From Sphingomonas sp. S-NIH.Pt15_0812 (GTDB lineage: Bacteria > Pseudomonadota > Alphaproteobacteria > Sphingomonadales > Sphingomonadaceae), in assembly GCF_003951315.1 (NCBI RefSeq), contig NZ_QLJH01000008.1:79452-143451 (forward strand): a stretch of 64,000 bases of DNA, in the 5' to 3' direction. Position numbers and translations under genes: made by a program. Of the stretch, positions 15,851 through 25,931 are shown one piece after another. Position 1 is the first letter of the stretch. Every line of letters begins with the position of its first letter. The notes under the pieces are model-generated. The model did not search any database, was not told the origin of the DNA, and saw only the letters and a list, made by a program, of their open reading frames with translations.

Positions 15851-18634
15851 ATGAAACACGGGAAGCTGCTCGCGGGCCTGTCGCTGTCTGTCTCAAGCCT
15901 GGCGCTCGCCTGTCCGGCTGATGGCCAGACGATCCAGTCGGCACCCAGCCGGGAACCCGCGTCGGAGACGCCGGCCGCATCGGACGCGGACGCGGGCAAC
16001 CAGATCGTCGTGATCGGCAGCCGCGTGTCGAACCGCACCGTGTCGGACAGCCCGGTGCCGATCGACGTGATCTCGGAAAGCGCGTTGCAGGCATCGGGAA
16101 CGGGCGAACTGAACAAGACGCTGAACCAGCTCGTCCCGTCCTTCAACTTCCCGCAGCCGTCGATCGCCGACGGGTCCGACGTGACCCGCCCCGCGACGTT
16201 GCGCGGGCTCAATCCGGACCAGACGCTCGTCCTGCTGAACGGCAAGCGCCGCCACGTATCGGCGCTGCTCAACATCAACGGCACGGTCGGGCGCGGCGCG
16301 GCGGCCGTCGACATGAACATGATCCCGGCCCTGGCGATCCAGCGGATCGAGGTGCTGCGTGACGGCGCATCGTCGCAATATGGCTCGGACGCGATCGCGG
16401 GCGTGATCAACGTCCAGCTCAAGACCGCCAGTTCGGGCGGCCGGGCCCAGGTGAGCTACGGGCAATATGTCACGACGCTGGATGGCGTGTCGGATTTCGA
16501 CGGTCTCGTCACCTCGGGCGGCCAGCCGGTGCTGGGCACGGCGGACACGCGCTATCTGCAGGCCAACAGCTCGGGCGAGCGCAAGGCCCGCGACGGCGGC
16601 TACACCACCTTCGGCGTGAACGTCGGCCTGCCGGTCGGCGATGGCGGCTTCTTCAACTTCACCGGCGAATATCGCGACCGGAACTACACCAACCGGCAAG
16701 GCTATGACCTGCGGCCCAATTACATCCGGCCGACATCGACGACCTTCGACGCGCGCGAGACGACGTTCGACCGGCTGAACTTCCGCTACGGCGACGCCAA
16801 GACGGAGGACTTCAATTTCCTCATCAACACCAGCGTGCCGCTGGGCGCGGCCGAATTCTACGGCTTCTTCACCTATGGTCATCGCGACGGGCAGTCCGCC
16901 GCGAATTTCCGACAACAGTCGGCCGCCACCAACCGCGACTTCTCGACGCTGACGCCCTCGACCGTCCCCAATAATGGCAATTTCGTCGGACTGACCCCGG
17001 ACGGTTATCTGCCCAAGATCCAGTCGAACATCGACGACGTCTCGGCGACCGGCGGCGTCCGCGCCGACATCGCCGGGTTCAAGGGCGATTTCTCGCTCGG
17101 CTTCGGCCGCAACGAGTTGAGCTACCGGACCGAGGACAGCATCAACGTATCGTTCGGGCCGCAGAGCCAGCGATCGTTCGATGCCGGTCATCTCGCCTTC
17201 TCGCAGATCCTGGCCAATGCCGATCTGGCGCGGCAGTTCGACCTCGGCCTGGCCGGGCCGCTGTCCTTCGCCTTCGGCGGCGAGTATCGTCACGAGATCT
17301 ACCAGATCCGGCCGGGCGATCCGCAATCCTATCAGACCGGGCCGTTCTTCACCCCGGCGCGCGCGACCAGCGCGGAGAACTGCACCGTGATCGGCGGCGT
17401 CTTCGCCAACGGCATCTGCTCCTTCCCCGGCCGGGCGGCGGCAGCGGGGGCGCAGGGCTTTGGCGGGCTGCCCGCATCGGCGCGGACCGATGTGAACCGG
17501 GACAGCTTCGCCGGCTATCTGGAGTTCGACGCCGACCTGTTCACCGGCCTCACCGCCACGGCGGCCGGCCGCTACGAACATTATAGCGACTTCGGCGACA
17601 CGCTGAACGGCAAGCTGGCGCTGCGCTACGAACTCGCGCGGGGCTTCGCGCTGCGCGGGTCGGTGTCGAACGGGTTCCGTGCGCCCTCCCTGCACCAGCA
17701 ATTTTTCACCACCACCTCGACCAATTTCCTGGCGGGCGTGCCGGTCGACGTATCGACGGTGCCGGTCAGCAGCCCGGTCGCCCGCGCGCTGGGATCGCAG
17801 CCGCTCAACCCGGAAAAATCGTTCAACCTGTCGGGCGGCGCGACCCTGAACCCGTTCCGGGGCTTCAACCTGACCGTCGATTATTTCCGGATCAAGATCA
17901 GCGATCGCATCGTGCTGTCGGAGAATCTGGGCGCGGCCGGCGTCGGCACCGCCACGCAGAATGCCGCGGTCCAGGCGATCCTCTCCGCCAACGGCTTCAG
18001 CAATGTCGGCGCGGCGCGCTTCTTCATCAACGGCCTGGATACGACCACCCAGGGCGTCGATGCGGTCGCGACCTATCGCGCCAATCTGGGCGGACTGGGC
18101 ATGTGGAACCTGTCGGCCGCGTATAATTATACGCAGAACAAGATCGATCGCCGGCTCAACAATCTGGGTCCGCTCGCCCAGATCCCCGGACTGGTGCTGT
18201 TCGGCCGGGTCGAGGGCATCCGCTTCGAACGGGGCCAGCCGCGGACCAAGGCGGTGTTCGCCACCGATGGCAAGATCGCGGGGATCGGCATATCGGCCCG
18301 GACCACGCGGTACGGCTCGGTCATCTCGCCGGAGACGACCGCGCCGCTCGGCGCCAATGCCACCAGCCTGACCGCACTGGGTCCGGACGACCAGCGCCTG
18401 CGCCCCAAATGGATCACCGACTTCTCGCTGAGCTACGAGCTGCACGGCGTGCAGTTGACGCTGGGCGTCGACAACGCGTTCGACGTCTATCCCGATCGCC
18501 GGCCCTTCGGCCCGCGCCCGGCCAGCGTCGGCGGGGTCTATCCAGCGACTTACCAGTTCCTGCCCTATAGCGGCTTCTCGCCGTTCGGGTTCAACGGCCG
18601 GTTCCTCTACGCCCGAGCCGCCGTCAATTTCTGA
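15851..18634 (+). CDS. TonB-dependent receptor
   Basis: The 927-residue outer-membrane receptor has a signal peptide (MKHGKLLAGLSLSVSSLALA), a TonB-box-like IVVIGSR about residue 50, a plug domain with VLLNGKRRHVSALLN and IQRIEVLRDGASSQYGSDAIAGVINV, and a 22-strand barrel ending in ARAAVNF. AGGGGG just upstream supports ATG 15851 over an upstream in-frame ATG. The plug resembles the large sphingomonad/xanthomonad receptor group used for plant- or algae-derived compounds rather than classical siderophore receptors, but no ligand can be named. It is followed by a strong hairpin (18641-18669), so it is probably monocistronic. The next gene is a secreted esterase. Confidence 0.9.
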   Translation: MKHGKLLAGLSLSVSSLALACPADGQTIQSAPSREPASETPAASDADAGNQIVVIGSRVSNRTVSDSPVPIDVISESALQASGTGELNKTLNQLVPSFNFPQPSIADGSDVTRPATLRGLNPDQTLVLLNGKRRHVSALLNINGTVGRGAAAVDMNMIPALAIQRIEVLRDGASSQYGSDAIAGVINVQLKTASSGGRAQVSYGQYVTTLDGVSDFDGLVTSGGQPVLGTADTRYLQANSSGERKARDGGYTTFGVNVGLPVGDGGFFNFTGEYRDRNYTNRQGYDLRPNYIRPTSTTFDARETTFDRLNFRYGDAKTEDFNFLINTSVPLGAAEFYGFFTYGHRDGQSAANFRQQSAATNRDFSTLTPSTVPNNGNFVGLTPDGYLPKIQSNIDDVSATGGVRADIAGFKGDFSLGFGRNELSYRTEDSINVSFGPQSQRSFDAGHLAFSQILANADLARQFDLGLAGPLSFAFGGEYRHEIYQIRPGDPQSYQTGPFFTPARATSAENCTVIGGVFANGICSFPGRAAAAGAQGFGGLPASARTDVNRDSFAGYLEFDADLFTGLTATAAGRYEHYSDFGDTLNGKLALRYELARGFALRGSVSNGFRAPSLHQQFFTTTSTNFLAGVPVDVSTVPVSSPVARALGSQPLNPEKSFNLSGGATLNPFRGFNLTVDYFRIKISDRIVLSENLGAAGVGTATQNAAVQAILSANGFSNVGAARFFINGLDTTTQGVDAVATYRANLGGLGMWNLSAAYNYTQNKIDRRLNNLGPLAQIPGLVLFGRVEGIRFERGQPRTKAVFATDGKIAGIGISARTTRYGSVISPETTAPLGANATSLTALGPDDQRLRPKWITDFSLSYELHGVQLTLGVDNAFDVYPDRRPFGPRPASVGGVYPATYQFLPYSGFSPFGFNGRFLYARAAVNF

Positions 18635-19056
18635 TGGTTCGAGGATGGGGGCGCTGCGCCCCCGTCCTCAACCCATATCGACCCGGTCCCGGTCCTCCAC
18701 GGCGTCCACCGACCGGCCGAAAGGGGACGTCGGCCCATCCGGCATATCGGACGCGTTCCCGACCGCTGAAACGAGTCGAACACGACAAGTCGCTGCCCGA
18801 GACGGCCGTTTATCGCCTGCTGCCGATCACCTGACCGATGCGGAACGCCGATCCGCCGTCGCGCCGAATCCCGTCCACGATACCGAGCCGCCTGCCCCCC
18901 GGTCGCAGGCGACCACGACCGGACAGCCGCGACGCCCTGCCGCGTTTCGAATTCCTAGTCTGCCGGCAATTTCATGGACATCGTCCCTAGCCGATCTGCG
19001 CAAACGGCCGCATGATGCACCCTCGAACCGGGCGACGACGAAAAGGTATGCAAATC
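18635..19056. other. Intergenic region after receptor gene
   Basis: These 422 nt contain the terminator hairpin at 18641-18669. Beyond it there is no credible gene; several short frames lack coding bias. AAAAGG at 19041-19046 is the probable ribosome binding site of the esterase gene. No clear promoter or operator was recognised. Confidence 0.5.
18641..18669 (+). terminator. Transcription terminator hairpin
   Basis: A 13-nt arm (gaggatgggggcg, 18641-18653) faces cgcccccgtcctc (18657-18669) around a CTG loop, with one mismatched pair. It lies 7 nt after the receptor stop codon. There is no U-tract, which is common for terminators in this GC range. Confidence 0.75.
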
Positions 19057-19959
19057 ATGTGGTTACGAACCTCCGCGGCGCTCCTTCTGGCTGCCGCCAC
19101 GCCGACCGCCCTGCCTGCGGAAGACCCGGCCCCGGTGCAGCAACCGGTGCAGAAAGGGCATCCACTATGGCCGGATGGGGCCCCCGGTTCGAAAGCCCGG
19201 CGCAACGAACCGGAGGTCGGGCGGGACTATTGGCTGCGCAACATCCACGATCCCTCGCTGACCGCCTTCCCCGCCGACCCGAAACACCGGAATGGCGTGG
19301 GCATCATCATCTTTCCCGGCGGCGGTCACCGCCTGCTGGTCTGGACCAATGAAGGCACGAAGGTCGCGACGGCGCTCAACCGGATGGGCATTACCGCCTT
19401 CGTGCTGAAATACCGTCTCGCGAACGAGCCGGGCTCGACCTACACCGTCGCCGGCGACGCCGCCGATGACGCGCGTCGCGCCGTGCGGTGGGTCCGGGCC
19501 AATGCGGCGGCCTATGGCGTCGATCCCGCGCGACTGGGCGTGATGGGATTCTCGGCGGGGGGAGAGCTGGTTTCGCTCATCGCGGACAATCCCGAACCGG
19601 CGGGACGGCCGGTCACCGACGCGACCGACCGGATCAGCGCGCGGCCGGACTTCCAGATCCTGGTATTTCCCGGCCCCGGGGGATTGCCGGCGCGCGATGC
19701 GGCCCATGCGCCGCCCGCCTTCATCACCGCGGGATCGCTCGACCAATGTTGCGCCGCGCCGTCGGTGGCGCTGTACCAGCAGCTCCGCGAGGCGCATGTC
19801 CCGGCCGAGCTGCATATGTATGCCGGAGCCGATCACGCCTTCAACCTCGACGAATCCAACCGCATCTCCATCCTGCACTGGCCCGACCGGCTGGCGGATT
19901 GGCTCGCCGATGAAGGCTGGCTCGACGGGAGCGCATCGAAGCGCCCGCCGGCCCGGTAG
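19057..19959 (+). CDS. Secreted alpha/beta-hydrolase (acetylxylan-esterase/BD-FAE-like)
   Basis: The 300-residue protein has a signal peptide (MWLRTSAALLLAAATPTALPA) and an alpha/beta-hydrolase core. IIIFPGGGH is the oxyanion-hole motif, and GVMGFSAGGELVS carries the nucleophile serine. FITAGSLDQCC and GADHAFNLDE would supply the acid and the histidine. This pattern is that of secreted carbohydrate esterases that remove acetyl or feruloyl groups. Start 19057 has AAAAGG 10 nt upstream; ATG 19048 is an alternative. It lies between a receptor of unknown ligand and a GH92 glycosidase, which fits polysaccharide processing. Confidence 0.8.
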   Translation: MWLRTSAALLLAAATPTALPAEDPAPVQQPVQKGHPLWPDGAPGSKARRNEPEVGRDYWLRNIHDPSLTAFPADPKHRNGVGIIIFPGGGHRLLVWTNEGTKVATALNRMGITAFVLKYRLANEPGSTYTVAGDAADDARRAVRWVRANAAAYGVDPARLGVMGFSAGGELVSLIADNPEPAGRPVTDATDRISARPDFQILVFPGPGGLPARDAAHAPPAFITAGSLDQCCAAPSVALYQQLREAHVPAELHMYAGADHAFNLDESNRISILHWPDRLADWLADEGWLDGSASKRPPAR

Positions 19960-20077
19960 CGGCTGACTTCGTTGTGGAGCATGGGCCGCCGATCCGTCCT
20001 TCAGCAGGTGGAACCTAGAAGCCCATGTGGCCACCAACAAGCCGATCGCGCGTTGAGCGGCCAGCAAGGAGTAGGCG

Positions 20078-20491
20078 ATGCCGCAGCTTGAAGGTGTTCT
20101 GGAGACCGCGCTCTATGTCGACGACAAACCCAGGTCCGTCGCATTCTTCCGCGACGTCATGGGCATGACCATCGTCCGTGACGAAGATCGCCTGACCGCT
20201 TTCGATGCGGGCGGTCAGAGCATTCTTCTCGTCTTCGCGCGACAGGCGTCGCTGGACGGAGAGGATACGCCCGGCGGCCACATCCCCGGTCACGACGGTG
20301 CGGGGCCGTTGCATATGGCGTTCAAAGTCGCGGCTGGAGACTATGAGGCCTGGCGCGATCACCTGCGGAGCGCTGCCGTCCCGGAGCTTAGCGAAGTCAC
20401 CTGGCCGACCGGGGGCCGGAGCTTTTATTTCAACGATCCCGATGGCCATGTCCTCGAGATCGCCACGCCCGGACTTTGGCCGAGCTATTAG
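20078..20491 (+). CDS. VOC-superfamily (glyoxalase/bleomycin-resistance-like) protein
   Basis: The 137-residue protein has two beta-alpha-beta-beta-beta modules. ETALYVDDKPRSVAFFRDVMG is the first, with LTAFDAGG and ILLVF strands, and the second runs HMAFKV to GRSFYFNDPDGHVLEIATPG. The histidine in HMAF and the glutamate in VLEIAT are usual metal ligands. The superfamily includes lyases, dioxygenases and resistance proteins, and the substrate cannot be inferred. The adjacent GH92 gene is 176 nt downstream. Confidence 0.85.
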   Translation: MPQLEGVLETALYVDDKPRSVAFFRDVMGMTIVRDEDRLTAFDAGGQSILLVFARQASLDGEDTPGGHIPGHDGAGPLHMAFKVAAGDYEAWRDHLRSAAVPELSEVTWPTGGRSFYFNDPDGHVLEIATPGLWPSY

Positions 20492-20667
20492 CACGACACG
20501 CGCCGCCGACAGGCCCGGCCGCTTCACGTCCCGTTCGAGGAGCCGCCGGGTCGATGCAGGACGGGGCCACTCGGCGCCGGCCGCACCTTTGCTCCAAGCC
20601 TTTGAAAAAAGGGCGTACGTCAACGAGCGATCTTCCGCATTGGGCGAGAGGATGCTCTTATCCCCGG

Positions 20668-23037
20668 ATGACGACCCTTCACCGATCCGCCGTGGCAGCG
20701 TTGCTTGTCGGCTTCGCCGCGACGGCGCTATCTGCGCAATCCACGTTCGAGCAGGTCGATCCGATGATCGGCACCGGCGGGGAGGGCCACACCTTTCCAG
20801 GAGCGGTTGCGCCGTTCGGCATGGTGCAATTCTCGCCCGATACCGATACCGGTTGCATCCTTCGCGCATGCTACGGCCATGCCGCCGGCTATCGGTATGA
20901 CGATCCCACGATCCAGGGATTCTCGCTGACCCACTTCTCGGGCGCCGGGCATTCGGACCTCGGTGACTTTCTGATGATGCCCATTGCCGGAAACGACGTG
21001 CCGCTCGAACCGGGCGATGCGGGCAAGCCCGGATCGGGGTACCGGTCGCGCTACGATCACGCCGCGGAGACGGCGCGGCCGGGCTATTATTCGGTCGTGT
21101 TGCAGGACCACGGCGTCCGCGCCGAACTCACCGCCGGTACGCGGGTCGGGATGGCCCGCTACCGTGCGGCGTCATCCACCCAGCCGATGCACCTGATCCT
21201 CGACCTGCGCAGCTCGCTGTACAATTATCCGGGCAAGATCCTGTGGTCGTCGATCCGACTGCGCCCCGACGGCACCGTGACCGGCTGTCGGCAAACCCGT
21301 GGCTGGGCGCCGGATCGGACGCTCTGCTTCGCCCTGCGCTTCTCGGTGCCGCTCCGGGGGCACGCCTTCGTGTCGACCGAGACGGACGTCGCCTATAAGG
21401 GTTTCCAGGGACCGGGGCGCGGCAGCGACGCAGTGGCCGAACGCGCCGGACGGGCCCTGGTGGCGCGCTTCGATTTCGGCGCGGTCGACCGCCCCATCGA
21501 GGTGAGGAGCGCGATCTCGTCGGTCGACGAGGCGGGCGCGATCGCCAATCTTGCGAGCGAGCCCGGCGACTTCGATGCCATTCGCGCGAAGACCATGGCG
21601 GCGTGGCGCGCCGCGCTCGACGTGCTGAAGATCGAGGCGCCTGCCCCGATGCAGACATCGGTGGCGACGGCGCTCTATCATGCCTTGCTCGCGCCCGCCG
21701 TCGCCGGCGATGTGGACGGCCGCTATCGCGGGCCCGACAATCAGGTCCATCACGCCCAGGGTTACACCTTCCGCTCGACATTCTCGCTCTGGGATACGTT
21801 CCGGGCCGAGCATCCGCTGCTCACCATCGTTCAGCCGCCGAGCACGTCGAGCGACATCGTCCGATCGCTTGTCGCGAGCCGGCAACACAGCCCCGATGGC
21901 ATCCTGCCGGTCTGGCAGTTCCAGGGACGCGAGACCTGGACGATGATCGGCTATCATGCCGCGCCGGTCATCGCCGACGCCTATCTCAAGGGCATCCGGG
22001 GATTCGACGCGGATGCCGCGCTGGCGGCGATGGTGGCGAGCGCGACCTATGCGCCATATGGCGGCCTCGGCGACTATATGAAACGCGGCTATGTGCCGAT
22101 CGACCGCGAACCGGAAGCGGCCTCCAAGACGGTCGAATATGCCTATGACGACTGGACGATCGCCCGGATGGCGCGCGCGATGGGCCGCACCGACATCGCG
22201 GCCAGGTTCGGACAGCGCGCGGGCAACTGGCGCAACAGCTTCGACGCCAGGACCGGCTTCATCCGGGCGCGCAAGACCGACGGGACGTTCCGCGTGCCGT
22301 TCGATCCGACCGCGATCAATTACGGATCGGACTATACCGAGGGCAATGCCTGGCAATATGGCTGGTTCGTGCCGCAGGATCAGGCCGCGCTCGTCCGCGC
22401 GCTCGGCGGTGACGCGGCGACCATCGCCAAGCTGGATGCGATGTTCGAATTCGACAATTCGAAGCTCGACTACAGCCATGCCGAGGATATCGCCGGGCTG
22501 ATCGGCCAGTATATCCATGGCAACGAACCCAGCCACCATGTCGCCTATCTCTACAGCTATGCCGGCGCGCCGTGGCGGACGCAGGCACGATTGAAGCAGA
22601 TCGTCGAAAGCCAGTACCACCCGACGCCCGACGGGCTGTCCGGCAACGACGATCTTGGCCAGATGTCGGCATGGCTCGTCTTCACCGCCCTGGGCTTCTA
22701 TCCGGTCACGCCGGCCAGCCTGGAATATGTCATCGGACGGCCGTTCGTGAACCGCGCGATGCTCGCCCTGCCCAATGGTCGGCGCCTGACCATCATCGCC
22801 GATCGGCTGGACGACGGGCATCCCTATGTCGGGACGGTCATGCTGAACGGCAGGCCCGTCACGCGGGCCTATCTACGGCACGACGAGATCATGGCTGGCG
22901 GTGAACTGCGTTTCACGATGCAGAGCATGCCCAACACGGCGTGGGCAGCGGGACGCGCGGATCGGCCATATTCCGCCAGCATGGTGCGAACGCCTGCGAA
23001 GCCGGTGAAGCGCGAACTGGCCAAGCGCCTCGGGTGA
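20668..23037 (+). CDS. GH92 family alpha-mannosidase, secreted
   Basis: The 789-residue protein has a signal peptide (MTTLHRSAVAALLVGFAATALSAQS) and the GH92 layout. The N-terminal beta-sandwich starts with VDPMIGTGGEGHTFPGAV, and GFSLTHFSGAGHSDLGDF follows. The catalytic (alpha/alpha)6 domain contains TFSLWDTFRAEHPL and the hallmark SGNDDLGQMSAWLVFTALGF (about 655-675). GH92 enzymes are calcium-dependent exo-alpha-mannosidases, most often acting on alpha-1,2 links of N-glycan or yeast mannan. The ATG at 20668 is chosen because the signal peptide begins there. No dedicated receptor follows it directly. Confidence 0.92.
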   Translation: MTTLHRSAVAALLVGFAATALSAQSTFEQVDPMIGTGGEGHTFPGAVAPFGMVQFSPDTDTGCILRACYGHAAGYRYDDPTIQGFSLTHFSGAGHSDLGDFLMMPIAGNDVPLEPGDAGKPGSGYRSRYDHAAETARPGYYSVVLQDHGVRAELTAGTRVGMARYRAASSTQPMHLILDLRSSLYNYPGKILWSSIRLRPDGTVTGCRQTRGWAPDRTLCFALRFSVPLRGHAFVSTETDVAYKGFQGPGRGSDAVAERAGRALVARFDFGAVDRPIEVRSAISSVDEAGAIANLASEPGDFDAIRAKTMAAWRAALDVLKIEAPAPMQTSVATALYHALLAPAVAGDVDGRYRGPDNQVHHAQGYTFRSTFSLWDTFRAEHPLLTIVQPPSTSSDIVRSLVASRQHSPDGILPVWQFQGRETWTMIGYHAAPVIADAYLKGIRGFDADAALAAMVASATYAPYGGLGDYMKRGYVPIDREPEAASKTVEYAYDDWTIARMARAMGRTDIAARFGQRAGNWRNSFDARTGFIRARKTDGTFRVPFDPTAINYGSDYTEGNAWQYGWFVPQDQAALVRALGGDAATIAKLDAMFEFDNSKLDYSHAEDIAGLIGQYIHGNEPSHHVAYLYSYAGAPWRTQARLKQIVESQYHPTPDGLSGNDDLGQMSAWLVFTALGFYPVTPASLEYVIGRPFVNRAMLALPNGRRLTIIADRLDDGHPYVGTVMLNGRPVTRAYLRHDEIMAGGELRFTMQSMPNTAWAAGRADRPYSASMVRTPAKPVKRELAKRLG

Positions 23038-23186
23038 TGGCGGCACCGCCACCCGATCATCGCTGCCAGCCACATTGACTAAGAAAGCGTTCGGATTTCA
23101 TCAACGAACGTCTTCACCGCACCGCCGGTGGCAACTGCCGGCCGCCCCGACCATTGAGCAGGCAGCGTTCGGATCGGAGATATGAC

Positions 23187-24173
<987 letters not shown>

Positions 24174-24255
24174 TGACGTCCCCTTGCGCTCCGATCGCGC
24201 CGGGCGGGCATTCCAGTCATGCGGCGCAGTTCGCCGACCATCGGGAGGAAGGCGC

Positions 24256-25116
24256 ATGAAGATCGGCTTCATCGGGCTGGGCCAGATGGGCAGCGCCATG
24301 GCGGCCAATCTCCTCAAGGCCGGTCATGCGGTAACGGTCTGGAACCGTTCGGCGGCGAAAGCCGATGCGCTTGTCGAGGCTGGTGCGACCCGGGCCAAGC
24401 GACCGATCGACGCCGCCCATGGCGATGTGGTGATGACCATGCTCGCCGATGACCAGGCGGTGGTCGACACGGTGTTCGGCGAGGGAGGCATTGCCGGCGC
24501 CCCCGCGCTCCATATCGGGCACAGCACGATCAGCGTCGCGCTTGCCGACCGACTGGCCGCGGAAAGCGGCACGGGCGGATATGTCTCGGCCCCGGTCTTC
24601 GGCCGCCCGCCGGCGGCGGCGGCCGGTACGCTGTTCGTCGTCGCTGCGGGGCCGGCGGCGGCGCTGGACCGCTGCGAGCCGATCCTTGATGCGATCGGTC
24701 AGCGCATCTTCCGGATCGGCGACATGCCGTCCGCCGCGAACCTGGTCAAGCTCAGCGGCAACTTCATGATCATGGCGGCGGTGGAAGCCATGGCCGAGGC
24801 GATGACCCTGGCGGAAAAAGGCGGCGTCGATCGCCGCACCCTGTTGGAGGTGCTGACGGGAACGCTGTTCGGCGCGCCGGTCTATCAGACCTATGGCGAA
24901 ATCCTGGTCGAGGACCGGTTCAGGCCGGCCGGCTTCGCGGCACCTTTGGGGCTAAAGGACATGAGCCTGGTCGATACCGCCGCCACCACGTTCGGCGCGT
25001 CGATGCCGCTGCTCGGAATCGTTCGCGACCATCTCCGCACGGTGATCGCGGTGGAGGGGCCGGAGGTCGACTGGGCGGGCATCGCCCTCGCGGTGCGTGC
25101 CAGCGCCAAACTCTGA
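24256..25116 (+). CDS. NAD(P)-dependent beta-hydroxyacid dehydrogenase (HIBADH/6-PGDH family)
   Basis: The 286-residue protein begins MKIGFIGLGQMGSAMAANLL, the Rossmann GxGxxG with the family signature. It then has HIGHSTISVALADRL (substrate loop), APVFGRPPAAAAGTLFVVAAG and the catalytic lysine in NLVKLSGNFMI. The C-terminal half is the all-helical dimerisation domain. Members oxidise 3-hydroxyacids or reduce succinic/glyoxylic semialdehydes. The GRPPAAAAGTL variant resembles the glyoxylate/semialdehyde reductase-like group, which fits a detoxification role next to the aldo/keto reductase. GGAGGAAGG precedes ATG 24256, which excludes the long in-frame extension that overlaps the reductase gene. 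Confidence 0.88.
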   Translation: MKIGFIGLGQMGSAMAANLLKAGHAVTVWNRSAAKADALVEAGATRAKRPIDAAHGDVVMTMLADDQAVVDTVFGEGGIAGAPALHIGHSTISVALADRLAAESGTGGYVSAPVFGRPPAAAAGTLFVVAAGPAAALDRCEPILDAIGQRIFRIGDMPSAANLVKLSGNFMIMAAVEAMAEAMTLAEKGGVDRRTLLEVLTGTLFGAPVYQTYGEILVEDRFRPAGFAAPLGLKDMSLVDTAATTFGASMPLLGIVRDHLRTVIAVEGPEVDWAGIALAVRASAKL

Positions 25117-25244
25117 CGGCCGAACGCCTGGATGATGGGGCACCGTGCCCGAGGTCGCGGCGATCCGCCGATCAGGATCGACGCTCTTCTTTAGCCGCGT
25201 ATGTTCTTCCTGGACCGAAGGCGTCACCAAACCGTTCCGTGACG

Positions 25245-25931
25245 ATGCAAGCGATCGAGACACGGGCATTGGCGAAGACGGTCGGTCGCGACCGCCGGCT
25301 CTTTCACGACCTAGCCATGTCGGTGTCGCCGGGTGAGCTGGTGGCGATCACCGGGGACTCCGGCGTCGGCAAGTCGACGCTGCTCAACATCCTCGCCGGC
25401 CTCGACGACGCCGATGCGGGCGAGGTCCTGATCGAGGGAACATCGCTCGCCCCCCTTTCCGAGGCGGCCCGCACCCGGTTGCGACGCGAACGCATCGGCT
25501 TCGTTTTCCAGGCCTTCCACATCCTGCCCTACCTCACCCTCGAACAGAATGTGGCCCTGCCCCTAGCGCTGATCTCGTCCGATGGCGCCGCGGCGCGGTC
25601 CCGTGCGGGCGCAATGCTGGCGGAGGTCGGGCTCGCGGATCGCGGCCGCGACTATGCGCGCGACCTGTCGGGTGGCGAGTTGCAGCGGGTGGCGATCGCC
25701 CGCGCGCTGGTCCACCGCCCGGCCGTCATCCTCGCCGACGAGCCGACGGGGAACCTCGATCCCGACACTGCCACCCGTGTGCTGCATCTCCTCGCACGCG
25801 CAGTGCGGTCGCGCGGGGCGGCGGCGGTGATCGTCACGCATTCCGCCGCCACCGCCGCAATCGCCGACCGGGTGCTTCGGCTGACCGCGAATGGACTGGT
25901 CGAACAGGTGCCGATGCCAGCGCATGGCTGA
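25245..25931 (+). CDS. ABC transporter ATP-binding protein (AttE/LolD type)
   Basis: The 228-residue ATPase has Walker A GDSGVGKST (about 38-46), the Q-loop in FVFQAFHILPYLT, the signature LSGGELQR, Walker B VILADEPTGN and the switch histidine in VTHSAA. The family (LolD/MacB/FtsE) powers mechanotransmission exporters rather than classical uptake. The start is uncertain (GTG 25239 or ATG 25245; neither has a good ribosome site). The permease gene starts inside its last codons, an 8-nt overlap. The order ATPase, FtsX-like permease, CrtC-like lipocalin matches the AttEFGH cluster of Agrobacterium. Confidence 0.88.
   Translation: MQAIETRALAKTVGRDRRLFHDLAMSVSPGELVAITGDSGVGKSTLLNILAGLDDADAGEVLIEGTSLAPLSEAARTRLRRERIGFVFQAFHILPYLTLEQNVALPLALISSDGAAARSRAGAMLAEVGLADRGRDYARDLSGGELQRVAIARALVHRPAVILADEPTGNLDPDTATRVLHLLARAVRSRGAAAVIVTHSAATAAIADRVLRLTANGLVEQVPMPAHG

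Noticed and set aside
15893..18445. An 850-codon minus-strand frame opposite a receptor
   Set aside because: It is a shadow of the receptor gene. Composition and lack of a start context argue against it.
25212..25236. EcfG-like promoter GGACC-N16-CGTT before the ABC ATPase
   Set aside because: The -10 element lies only about 8 nt before the ATG, leaving no leader. It is probably chance.
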